Part shown: positions 31,441 to 39,342 of the stretch, piece by piece | Layout of the letters: every line of letters begins with the position of its first letter | Position numbering within the stretch: position 1 is the first letter of the stretch | Assembly: GCA_015231305.1 (NCBI GenBank) | Contig: JADGBW010000018.1 | Span: 1-40,115, forward strand | Origin: Magnetococcales bacterium | GTDB taxonomy: Bacteria > Pseudomonadota > Magnetococcia > Magnetococcales > JADFYX01 | Length of the DNA: 40,115 nucleotides | Direction of reading: 5' to 3' | Notes under the pieces: generated by a model | What the model was told of the DNA's origin: nothing | Databases searched by the model: none | Seen by the model: only the letters and a program-made list of their open reading frames with translations | Program-made: the position numbers and the translations under genes

Positions 31441-33201
31441 TTAATAAAGAGGGCTTAGCTGACCATTTTGCTCTTTGTTTCTTCCCTTTTTATGCCCCTT
31501 TTTAAAAGCCTTAATTTCACTCCATAATTTTGCCCCTTCCCAAGGTTGAGGTTCTTTGGCAAAAAGGCACTGTTCTAGTTTTTCTAACTCAACTTGCATA
31601 GGTGCTTCTACAAGATTGCGAATTTGTGCCATTGATGGGTTGCTTAATTCTGGCCATATTTCATTAGCCCACTGCATAAACAAACGGCGTGTTTGGGTTG
31701 GTTGGTTATCTAATGCGCTTGCCTTTAGTAGTTTTAATATTTTTTTGTCTGATTTTTCATTAGGTTTTGCTACTTCTACTATCGGCTTATTTTGCCAAGT
31801 CCTATGATGTAACCACCAAGCTAAAGCTGTTATAAACCATCCACACCCAAGCACTATATTAAGCCAGTAAAAATTCTGTGGTGTGTGTTGTAAGTTGGGT
31901 TGATTGCCAATGGTGGTTGTTTGGGATGGGGTAGGGGGGGCAATAACTTGCTGCACAGGTTGTGGCTGTGTTGTGTTGTTGTTTATAGCTGGTTTAACTG
32001 TAAAAATTTCTTCATCTAAACGGGCTGTTTTTAGCTTGTTTTCATCTACATCCCACCATGGAACCTCAATAGCTGGTAATTTATATTCACCGGGAGAGGT
32101 GGGAATAATGGCATTTTTTTGCCGTAACAAGCCAACAACACCTGTTATTTCAAGCTGATCTTTATACTCTGCTTTATCAAGATACTGTTTAAGCCCGGCT
32201 GTTTTTTGTTTTGCAAAGTTAGGCAGCTGTTTAGCGGGTATACCATCCGCCATTAAATTTATGGTTCGGGTTATGGGTTCACCCACAATAAATTCTGACG
32301 GGTTTTGGCTCCATTTTTGACTGATAATAACCTCATGTGCTGGTAGCCAGCGTTTTTTATGCAAGCCTTTTGGAATACCCTGCACCTCAAAGGTTAATGG
32401 GTTTGAACTTAAACGTTTTATTGAACTTCTTTGTCTTCCGAAGGGGTCGTTAAATAGGTTGCCAAAAACTTGATTGCTACCACCAATTTGAATTGTAAGA
32501 TGAATTGGGTTGAGGGTTAACTTGCCACTTTTTTGTGGAAACATTAAATAGCGGTGCTCATCTACCCTGTAGGTACGGTCATTACGCTTGGTATCATACT
32601 GGCGACCTTTACCCAGACTTTCAACAACCACCTCGCCGCCACTAAAGTCTGGTTTGGTCATGGTGGCACTAGCAATATTAATAGCCCTGTAAAACCTAAG
32701 TGTAATAACTACTTGTGCTTGTACATAGGGGGTTTTTGTATCTGCATTTACCAACAAAAACATGTCGCTATCTAGCTGGTTTTTTTTTGTAGATTGGGCA
32801 AGGTCTTTCTTTACAATAAGAGTGGCTTGTTTTGATGATGAGCTACCAAATTTAATTGCGGGAATAATAAACTTTCCCGTCTTTTTTGGCATAAGGTTTA
32901 TAATCCATGATGTAGATCGGTGTCCTTCGCCATTTATAAACTGATAGCTGGAGCTTTGGTTTTGGCTTATAATATCAAAATCTTTTTTAAGTGGAGAGAA
33001 ATCAGGCTCACCATCTACTGAATCTTTTGTCTCAAAGATAAGTTTAAAAGATTCATTTGCCAACACCCGGCTTTGGTCTACCTTTACTGTAATATTGGCA
33101 GCCTCAGCGGTTGTAGAGATAAGAGCAAAACAGAGCACTATTATCCATAGAGAAAAATATAGTTTTCCCCATTGTTTGTATTGTTTTTGCCAATTTACCA
33201 T
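31441..33201 (-). CDS. batD: BatD-family aerotolerance protein
   Basis: A 586-aa membrane protein. It has an N-terminal signal/anchor (LYFSLWIIVLCFALISTTAEA), a large periplasmic beta-sandwich region beginning 'ITVKVDQSRVLANESFKLIFET' (BatD repeats), a C-terminal membrane segment (FYWLNIVLGCGWFITALAWWL) and a cytoplasmic helical tail. The opening and the 'YRAINIASATMTKPDFSGGEVVVESLGKG' block are typical of BatD/BamD-like oxygen-tolerance proteins. It overlaps the batB/C fusion by 7 bp and is last in the Bat transcript. Bat proteins were linked to aerotolerance in Bacteroides; their mechanism is unsettled. Confidence 0.88.
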   Translation of the reverse strand: MVNWQKQYKQWGKLYFSLWIIVLCFALISTTAEAANITVKVDQSRVLANESFKLIFETKDSVDGEPDFSPLKKDFDIISQNQSSSYQFINGEGHRSTSWIINLMPKKTGKFIIPAIKFGSSSSKQATLIVKKDLAQSTKKNQLDSDMFLLVNADTKTPYVQAQVVITLRFYRAINIASATMTKPDFSGGEVVVESLGKGRQYDTKRNDRTYRVDEHRYLMFPQKSGKLTLNPIHLTIQIGGSNQVFGNLFNDPFGRQRSSIKRLSSNPLTFEVQGIPKGLHKKRWLPAHEVIISQKWSQNPSEFIVGEPITRTINLMADGIPAKQLPNFAKQKTAGLKQYLDKAEYKDQLEITGVVGLLRQKNAIIPTSPGEYKLPAIEVPWWDVDENKLKTARLDEEIFTVKPAINNNTTQPQPVQQVIAPPTPSQTTTIGNQPNLQHTPQNFYWLNIVLGCGWFITALAWWLHHRTWQNKPIVEVAKPNEKSDKKILKLLKASALDNQPTQTRRLFMQWANEIWPELSNPSMAQIRNLVEAPMQVELEKLEQCLFAKEPQPWEGAKLWSEIKAFKKGHKKGRNKEQNGQLSPLY

Positions 33202-35039
33202 GGTTGGTCTATCCCACTTCTTCTTATATTACGGTTTTGATACTGGTTGAAAAATTTTCTGCGCAGCAAACCACCAGGATTATCAGGCACACGGCGAAGC
33301 CATTGCTCGGTAGCCATTTTTTCTTCTTCATCTTTTAACTGCTGGGCAGTCTGCTCTGGTGTTGTACTGTTTTTTTCCTCTTCTGCTTTATTTTCCTCTG
33401 CCTTTTGTTTTTCTTCCATTTCTTGCAGTTTTTTGGCGTCTAGCTTCTCTTTTTCCTGATTTTCTTTATTGGTTTTCTCAACGTTTTTATTTTCAGGCTT
33501 TTCATTCTCACCAGATTCATTTTGGTTAGAGCTGTTTTTTTGCTGTTTGTCACCCTCTTGCTTTTTTGCATCTTCACCTTGTTTTTGCTCTTTACCATCT
33601 TGGGAGCTATCTTGGGAATTATCCTGTTTTTCTCCCTTTTTTTTATCTTTATCGTCTTGGTTTTTATTGCCTTGTTGTTTTTGTGACTGTTCTTTAAGAG
33701 CTTTTTTTACTACTTCTAGGTTATGTTTTGCGTCAGCGTGGTCAGGGTTTTGTTTTAATGTTTCTTTATAAGCATCTATAGCTTTTTGCAATTGGCCCAA
33801 ACGGGCTAAAGTGTTACCACGATTATAATTTGCAATGCTGTCTGTTTGACCCTCAAGGCTTTTTAAAGCTGCGTCGTATTTTCCTTCACGATATTTTGCT
33901 ACTGCCTTCCAGTTAGGGTCGGTAAATAGCTCCCCTGCTTTTTCAGTTTTATTATCAGCTAAAGCAGCAGCAGCTCGTTGGTCGGGTGTAGCCCATAACC
34001 CGTCCCAATCTATAGCGTGGGCATTTGTGGGTTGGTATAACAAAAAAAATAACAACAACAAAGACTGCCTTCTAAAAAGAGTTGCAGCCCAAATTAAAAC
34101 AGGTAAAAGCAACCATGGCCCTTCTTCATGCCAGCGGTCTGCTGAAAAATCGGTTTCGGAAATTTCCATAGAAAGAGGGGACTTTTTTATACCTGCTAAA
34201 ATTAGATCCAAATCACTATCGTCAGTCTTCAGTGTAGAGTAATATCCATTAGTTTGTGAGACAATTTTTTGTAGTGGAAGGTCATGCAGTTTAGGGATAA
34301 CAATAGCACCGCTATTATCAGTAAAAAAACCAGCTCTAGCTAAGGGAATTGGTGCTCCTTGTGCTGTACCAACTCCTAATATAGATAGACGATGGTTTTT
34401 TATAATTTCAGGCTCAAATGCAGAATTATCCGGCCAGCCATCAGTAATTAAAAGAATGTCACCTCTACGAATACCGCTATTTTTAAATAGGTCAACAGCA
34501 TTTTGTAAAGCCGATATAGCTTGGCTACCTTGAGCTGGCATAAGGTTGGTAGTAAGGCTATTAACTAAAGCAACTATGTTGTTGCTATCATCAGTTAGTG
34601 GAGATACAACAAATGGTTCTGCTGCATAAACAATAAGTGCAGTCTGACCCTCTTTTCGGCGTGCTAACACGTCTAAAACTTTATGTTTGGCTCTGGTAAT
34701 TCTGTTGGGCTTTATGTCGGTTGCTTCCATAGATAAGGATAAGTCCAACACAATAACAAGTGCAGATTGGTTGCTAAACACAGGTTGGGGAATTCTTTGC
34801 CAAACTGGTCCAGCCAAAGCAGTAATGGCCAAAATACCAGCTAAAATACCACCCCATGGAAAACGTTTTTTAATGTTGCCATGAACACTGTTTATAATAA
34901 ATGGAAGCAGATGAGGGTCACAAACGTTGCTCCAAGCTTTCCCCTTTTTTATGTGGCTAAGAGTCAGCCATACAACTACACCTAAAGGCAGAAGTGCTAA
35001 AAACCATAACGGGCGTAAAAAATGAAAATCTTCAAGCAT
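33195..35039 (-). CDS. BatB-BatC fusion: VWA domain plus TPR and charged tail
   Basis: The track starts at 35090 inside batA; ATG 35039 (MLEDFHFLRPLWFLAL), right after the batA stop, is preferred and gives 614 aa. Order: two N-terminal membrane segments, then a von Willebrand A domain with MIDAS DLSLS (99-103) and LLITDGWPD, then a hydrophobic joint (LLLLFFLLYQPTNAHA). The joint looks like a retained BatC signal peptide. TPR-like repeats follow (377-448), then a Lys/Glu/Gln/Asn-rich low-complexity tail (about 451-573) and a basic C-terminus. BatB and BatC are separate genes in Bacteroides; fusions occur in proteobacteria. The protein is likely membrane-bound, with the TPR and tail domain in the periplasm. 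Confidence 0.88.
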   Translation of the reverse strand: MLEDFHFLRPLWFLALLPLGVVVWLTLSHIKKGKAWSNVCDPHLLPFIINSVHGNIKKRFPWGGILAGILAITALAGPVWQRIPQPVFSNQSALVIVLDLSLSMEATDIKPNRITRAKHKVLDVLARRKEGQTALIVYAAEPFVVSPLTDDSNNIVALVNSLTTNLMPAQGSQAISALQNAVDLFKNSGIRRGDILLITDGWPDNSAFEPEIIKNHRLSILGVGTAQGAPIPLARAGFFTDNSGAIVIPKLHDLPLQKIVSQTNGYYSTLKTDDSDLDLILAGIKKSPLSMEISETDFSADRWHEEGPWLLLPVLIWAATLFRRQSLLLLFFLLYQPTNAHAIDWDGLWATPDQRAAAALADNKTEKAGELFTDPNWKAVAKYREGKYDAALKSLEGQTDSIANYNRGNTLARLGQLQKAIDAYKETLKQNPDHADAKHNLEVVKKALKEQSQKQQGNKNQDDKDKKKGEKQDNSQDSSQDGKEQKQGEDAKKQEGDKQQKNSSNQNESGENEKPENKNVEKTNKENQEKEKLDAKKLQEMEEKQKAEENKAEEEKNSTTPEQTAQQLKDEEEKMATEQWLRRVPDNPGGLLRRKFFNQYQNRNIRRSGIDQPW

Positions 35040-35040
35040 T

Positions 35041-36027
35041 TTAAAAACGCCTTTTAATAGTAATAAATAAACCCAACAATAACGCACCACTTAAAGGCCA
35101 TAAAAAAAGTGACTTTTTAGGACGATAAGACCGGCTCTCTTTTTCTACCGGCTCCAGCTCGTCTAAAAGCTGGTAAATTTTTTCCAGCTCTTCACTGTTT
35201 CTTGCGCGAAAATATCTGCCCTTGGTGGTTTGGGCAATTGCAGTTAGGGTTTTTTCATCAAGATCAATAGATGGGTTTATTCTTTGGTTGCCAAAAAAAG
35301 TACGAACAACCATTTCATCGGCCCCAATTCCGATAGTATGAATTTTCAACCCTACGCCAGCCGCTAATTGTGCTGCTTGCAGAGGTGATACCTCCCCAGC
35401 TGTGTTGGCTCCATCAGTTAAAAGTATAAGAACTTTACTATCTGGTGATGAGTTGCGGATTTTTTTTACCGCAAGGCCAATTGCATCACCAATAGCAGTT
35501 TTAGGGCCAGCTAGGCCAATGGCAGACTCTTTAAGTAAAGTTGCTACTGTTGCTCTGTCAAATGTCAAAGGAGTTTGCAAATAGGCGTTGCTGCCAAATA
35601 AAATAAGCCCCATACGGTCGCCTTGTCTTCGATCTATGAAGGCTCCTGCTACTTTTTTTGTTGCGGTTAGGCGGTTAACCATCCCACCATCTAAAATAAA
35701 ATCTTTCTGTTTCATGCTTTCAGAAAGATCAATAGCTAACATTAAATCTCGCCCACTAACAGGTAGTTGCACCTGTTCACCTAACCATTGGGGTCTAGCA
35801 GTTGCACAAATAAGAAAAACCCATGCTATGATAGCTGGTAGAAGATAAGACCAATTTTTAACTTGGCTGTCGTGGCTAGTGGTGTTGCTTAAAGCAAATG
35901 TAAAATCTTGCGGAAATGGGATTTTAAGGGTTGCCTCAGGTTCAGTTGCTTGTCCTGCTATAAAGCGACTTATCAACCAAGGCAGGGGTAAGACTAAAAA
36001 AATCCAGGGCCATTCAAATTGCAACAT
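35041..36027 (-). CDS. batA: BatA-type von Willebrand A membrane protein
   Basis: A 328-aa protein. N-terminal segments (WPWIFLVLPLPWLI and LLPAIIAWVFLICATA) are followed by a VWA domain with a complete metal-ion-dependent adhesion site: DLSES (100-104), T177 in PKTAIGDAIG and LLTDGANT (D205). A C-terminal membrane segment (FLWPLSGALLLGLFITI) closes it. One base separates its stop from the batB/C start, so the three Bat genes are tightly coupled. VWA proteins of this kind normally work with a MoxR AAA+ ATPase and a DUF58 protein; neither gene is upstream here. Confidence 0.9.
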   Translation of the reverse strand: MLQFEWPWIFLVLPLPWLISRFIAGQATEPEATLKIPFPQDFTFALSNTTSHDSQVKNWSYLLPAIIAWVFLICATARPQWLGEQVQLPVSGRDLMLAIDLSESMKQKDFILDGGMVNRLTATKKVAGAFIDRRQGDRMGLILFGSNAYLQTPLTFDRATVATLLKESAIGLAGPKTAIGDAIGLAVKKIRNSSPDSKVLILLTDGANTAGEVSPLQAAQLAAGVGLKIHTIGIGADEMVVRTFFGNQRINPSIDLDEKTLTAIAQTTKGRYFRARNSEELEKIYQLLDELEPVEKESRSYRPKKSLFLWPLSGALLLGLFITIKRRF

Positions 36028-36164
36028 TTTTTAACTCATTTTTCTTTTGTTCAAACTTTTTATAAAATATAATAATGTTAAATAAAATTGCCAATATTTT
36101 TTAGCCATGTACAAACTACCAACTATAAAAAATTGTTGTCCTTCCATATATATAATTGACAAAA

Positions 36165-36743
36165 CTACCTTATAACTGCACCTGCTAAAAACAGAAACAA
36201 CGCACCCCCGCCAACCCCTAACCGAATAGCGCGTTGAATAGGGATGCCAAATACATTATTTAAACCTACTATTAACAATAGGGTTTCTAAAGCTACAATA
36301 CTAATATGCCAGGGAATTATAACCTCTGGCCCTCCCCAGCCATGCCTAACTAAAAAACTATCTATTAGTAGGCTTGGCAACCATGGGCCAAAAAAACAGA
36401 AACCTAGTAGTGTCCATGTACGTTTTAAGGTCATTGGCAGGGATACGGCATAAGCTTTTCCATACCACCAAATAGCTATAGCCATTAAGGTGATTATAAG
36501 TAGACCGTATGGCCCATAAGCATAAATTTCAAAATAACGATAACTCTTAGGATCAATGCCAAAAGGCACTGGTAGTAACATGGAGCTGTTTTCTTGGTAG
36601 AGGGCAACCACTGTAGTGAGAGCAGTAGTTTCCCATCTAAAAAATTGTAAGACTAAGGCCCATATAAAAAGATCATGACCTCTTAGACGGGTATAGAGAC
36701 CTGATGGGCGTAAAAACATAAAACAGATGAGGTTTTTTAACAT
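36165..36743 (-). CDS. Polytopic membrane protein of unknown function
   Basis: Not securely recognised. The 192-aa protein has about five hydrophobic segments (for example FIWALVLQFF, YGLLIITLMAIAIWWY, LLGFCFFGPWLPSLLI, ISIVALETLLLIVGL, GVGGGALFLFLAGAVI). The overall layout resembles small Yip1-like membrane proteins, but no diagnostic motif was found. It starts 4 bp after the cyclic-nucleotide-fold gene, so the two are translationally coupled. The Bat genes follow 137 bp downstream on the same strand. A membrane target or partner of the upstream regulator is a reasonable guess, not shown by sequence. Confidence 0.7.
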   Translation of the reverse strand: MLKNLICFMFLRPSGLYTRLRGHDLFIWALVLQFFRWETTALTTVVALYQENSSMLLPVPFGIDPKSYRYFEIYAYGPYGLLIITLMAIAIWWYGKAYAVSLPMTLKRTWTLLGFCFFGPWLPSLLIDSFLVRHGWGGPEVIIPWHISIVALETLLLIVGLNNVFGIPIQRAIRLGVGGGALFLFLAGAVIR

Positions 36744-36747
36744 TATT

Positions 36748-37170
36748 TTACGACTTAGTATTATCCACTTTTCGTTGGAGATCTCTAACCATCTTTCTTA
36801 AACTAACCACTTCTTCTATAAGAGTTTTGGTACGGTTTGCCATTTTCATGAGAATTTTTAAGGTAAAGGTTGGCTCTTCACCCACCCACTGCAAAAAATT
36901 TTTTTTATCTACCGACAAAACCCGAACATCTCCTATGGCTTTGGCAGTTGCTATTCTTGTGGAATCATCAAACAGAGCCAGTTCGCCAAAAACCTCTTCT
37001 TCACCCAATACTGCTAACCGTAAGGAGTCCTCTTGTTGGTCATCAAGGATAATTTCCACCTCTCCATCTAATACAACATACATAAAGTCTGCTGGATCTC
37101 CTTGATGAATTATAACCTCCCCATGGGAATATTTTTTCCCAAGAGCTGACTTGTTGGCGTGGAATAACAT
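36748..37170 (-). CDS. Stand-alone cyclic-nucleotide-binding-fold (CRP-like) protein
   Basis: A 140-aa protein consisting of one cNMP-binding beta barrel. 'HGEVIIHQGDPADFMYVVLDGEVEI' opens the barrel, and the phosphate-binding cassette FGELALFDDSTRIATA (61-76, with R72) retains the Glu and Arg typical of nucleotide-binding members. A short coiled coil (LIEEVVSLRKMVRDLQRKV) ends it. There is no helix-turn-helix, so it is not a transcription factor of the CRP type. AAGGGA precedes the ATG. It is coupled to a membrane protein gene and lies upstream of the Bat genes, suggesting ligand control of a membrane process. Confidence 0.87.
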   Translation of the reverse strand: MLFHANKSALGKKYSHGEVIIHQGDPADFMYVVLDGEVEIILDDQQEDSLRLAVLGEEEVFGELALFDDSTRIATAKAIGDVRVLSVDKKNFLQWVGEEPTFTLKILMKMANRTKTLIEEVVSLRKMVRDLQRKVDNTKS

Positions 37171-37449
37171 TTATTTCCCTTAAAGTGACATGAATTTATT
37201 TAAAAAAAATAATAAAAATATCTAGTTAAAAGATAGTTTAAACAAATAATAATGGTGCTAGTTTCTCATAAAAAACAGCCTAAAACAAAGGCATTACCAA
37301 TGCAATTAGATATTTTCATGGAAAATCAATAAGAAATAGATTTAATGGCTATTAAATATTTACTTATACAGTGGTAACTAACACTGTTTTTATATATTGT
37401 TGTTCGGGCTACCTTTGGTATTAGCCTACTTGAAGTATAGGTGTTTATA

Positions 37450-39231
37450 ATGAATAGTTTATCGCACATCTTTTTAAGGGCAAAACATATCCACGTTAGT
37501 GTGTTGTTTTTCTGCCTTGTTTTGTCTCCATTTTTTAATACTGCTTTGGCTGCAAAAAATTCTGAATTTGAGGAAAACCCAGAGAGTATAGCCCAGTTCA
37601 ACATCAATGTTGGCAGTTTAGCTATGGATGAACGGCAATATTTAGACGCACTATCATATTTTGAACAGGCTTATGAGACCTCTAAGTTAGATAAAACTAA
37701 GGTAAAAGCACTGCTATATATGGCAACTACTTTTGCCTCATTTTTAGACTCACCTGATAGCGCACTTAAAATTTATGAGCAGATACAAAAAGATTTCCCA
37801 AAATTTGCACAAAGTGCCTACTATAAAGAGATTTTACTTCTGTTTGAAAATGAGAGATACCCAGAGGTTCTTAAAAAAATAAGACAGTATAGCACTAGTT
37901 ACCCAAATGGTCGTTTTCAGTTTCAAGCAGAGCTATTGGGTGATGAGTCTAAAAAAGCCATGAGGACCAAAGCTTATGAGCAAGAATTAGCAAGGCAAAA
38001 AGCTGTTAAGGCCGAAGAGATGGCAGTGCAAGCAATGTTACTTAAAAAAGATGCTTTAGCAAAAAAAGCAGCACTTCTAGCAGCTAGTAGAAAAATTCAT
38101 AACATAGCTTCATCTGGTTTTAAAAAAGTTAAAGAACCCGTCGTAAGGGTGTTGTTTACCAAAGGCTCGCCAAAAGTAAGGGTAGAAGGCGATGGTTTGG
38201 TATTTCAATATAGAGGTAACAGCAAAAGGTTAAACTCTGGCCTTGAGGTTAGCTCTAAGGGTGGGCAGCTTATCTTAAACGGCGCAAAGGTAGGCCGTGA
38301 CATTAAAATTACCGCCAATAGTCCAATAAATGTGGTCTATGGCAAAAATATGCGAAAATCTAAGCGAGTGCGCGGTTTTATAGCATTAGCAGCAAAAAAA
38401 AGAGGGGTTAGAATTATTAACCATGTGAAGATTGAAGATTATCTTTTAGGAGTTGTCCCCGCAGAATCACCAGCAAGCTGGAAGCCCGATGCCTTAAAGT
38501 CCCAAACACTAGCAGCAAGAACATATGCTTATAACGATGTGCGAAAACACAAAAAGGACGAATTTGATGTCTACGATAGTATTCGCAGCCAAGTTTATGG
38601 TGGAGTAGGCAAAGAACACAAAAACACAACCAGAGCAATAAGAGCCACAAGAGGGGAGATAATAACCGCTGTTCGTAAAGGAAAACTGCAACCTATTCTT
38701 GCAATGTTTGCAGCAAACAGCGGTGGTCACACAGCAGATCCTCAAAAAGAGTACTCTACCCGCTGGGATAATTCCCACTATTACCTAACAGCCCATAAAG
38801 ACCCCTGGAGTACAAAATCTGGTAAGGCTGGCCTAGCTTATTGGGAGTTTACCCACTCTCGAAGAGAGGTAGAAAAAAATCTGGCAAAAAGAAAGGTAAG
38901 AATTAAAAATCTAGAATCCATAAAACCGGTATACATTGGTCCATCAGGCAGGGTGGTAAAGGTGCGTTTGTTATACGACGGCGGTAAAAGCAAAACCATA
39001 CGTTTCCGCCCCAAGGTTACACTAGGGCTAGGAGGAAGGATAGGCACACTGCCAGACACAATAGTAAAAATTAAAAAGCGCGGGGATAAGTTCGTATTCA
39101 CCGGAAAAGGCTTTGGTCACGGCATAGGCTACATGCAGTGGGGCGGACAATACATGGCAAAAGCCGGGCACTCCTACCGTGATATTTTAGAGTTTTATTA
39201 CCCAGGAACCAATATTATGCAGTATTGGTAA
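37450..39231 (+). CDS. Secreted TPR plus SpoIID/LytB-domain protein
   Basis: The track uses GTG 37441, but AGGTG (37439-37443) points to ATG 37450, giving 593 aa. A signal peptide (VSVLFFCLVLSPFFNTALAA) exports it. Residues of about 45-165 form TPR-like repeats (LDALSYFEQAYETSK, SALKIYEQIQKDFP). An Ala/Lys coiled coil follows to about 215. The SpoIID domain occupies roughly 310-590: 'IEDYLLGVVPAESPASWKPD' with the catalytic-type Glu, 'QTLAARTYAY', 'FAANSGGHTADP' and 'GKGFGHGIGYMQWGG'. SpoIID is a peptidoglycan lytic transglycosylase acting on denuded glycan in Bacillus sporulation. In this non-sporulating Gram-negative setting it probably works in cell-wall remodelling. Confidence 0.9.
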   Translation: MNSLSHIFLRAKHIHVSVLFFCLVLSPFFNTALAAKNSEFEENPESIAQFNINVGSLAMDERQYLDALSYFEQAYETSKLDKTKVKALLYMATTFASFLDSPDSALKIYEQIQKDFPKFAQSAYYKEILLLFENERYPEVLKKIRQYSTSYPNGRFQFQAELLGDESKKAMRTKAYEQELARQKAVKAEEMAVQAMLLKKDALAKKAALLAASRKIHNIASSGFKKVKEPVVRVLFTKGSPKVRVEGDGLVFQYRGNSKRLNSGLEVSSKGGQLILNGAKVGRDIKITANSPINVVYGKNMRKSKRVRGFIALAAKKRGVRIINHVKIEDYLLGVVPAESPASWKPDALKSQTLAARTYAYNDVRKHKKDEFDVYDSIRSQVYGGVGKEHKNTTRAIRATRGEIITAVRKGKLQPILAMFAANSGGHTADPQKEYSTRWDNSHYYLTAHKDPWSTKSGKAGLAYWEFTHSRREVEKNLAKRKVRIKNLESIKPVYIGPSGRVVKVRLLYDGGKSKTIRFRPKVTLGLGGRIGTLPDTIVKIKKRGDKFVFTGKGFGHGIGYMQWGGQYMAKAGHSYRDILEFYYPGTNIMQYW

Positions 39232-39294
39232 AAAATAAATTTTTAACGTATTCTGCCTTTAACAATGTACGTAAGTATTGTTTCTATTGGTTTT

Positions 39295-39340
39295 AGAAAG
39301 AAAAGTATGTCAATACACATACTTTTCTTTCTTCTCCTTT
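39295..39340. terminator. Convergent-gene terminator
   Basis: A perfect 16-bp stem (39295-39310 with 39317-39332, arm AGAAAGAAAAGTATGT) with a 6-nt loop lies between the SpoIID gene and the convergent minus-strand gene. It is AT-rich and purine/pyrimidine-biased, and T-rich on the plus strand after the stem. Confidence 0.65.
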
Positions 39341-39342
39341 TG

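Noticed and set aside
31556-32944. Four plus-strand ORFs opposite batD
   Set aside because: They lie wholly inside batD, lack ribosome sites and show no family features.
33247-33771. Antisense ORFs rich in Ser, Phe and Cys (70 and 100 aa)
   Set aside because: They are shadows of the Lys/Glu/Gln-rich low-complexity tail of the BatB/C fusion read on the other strand.
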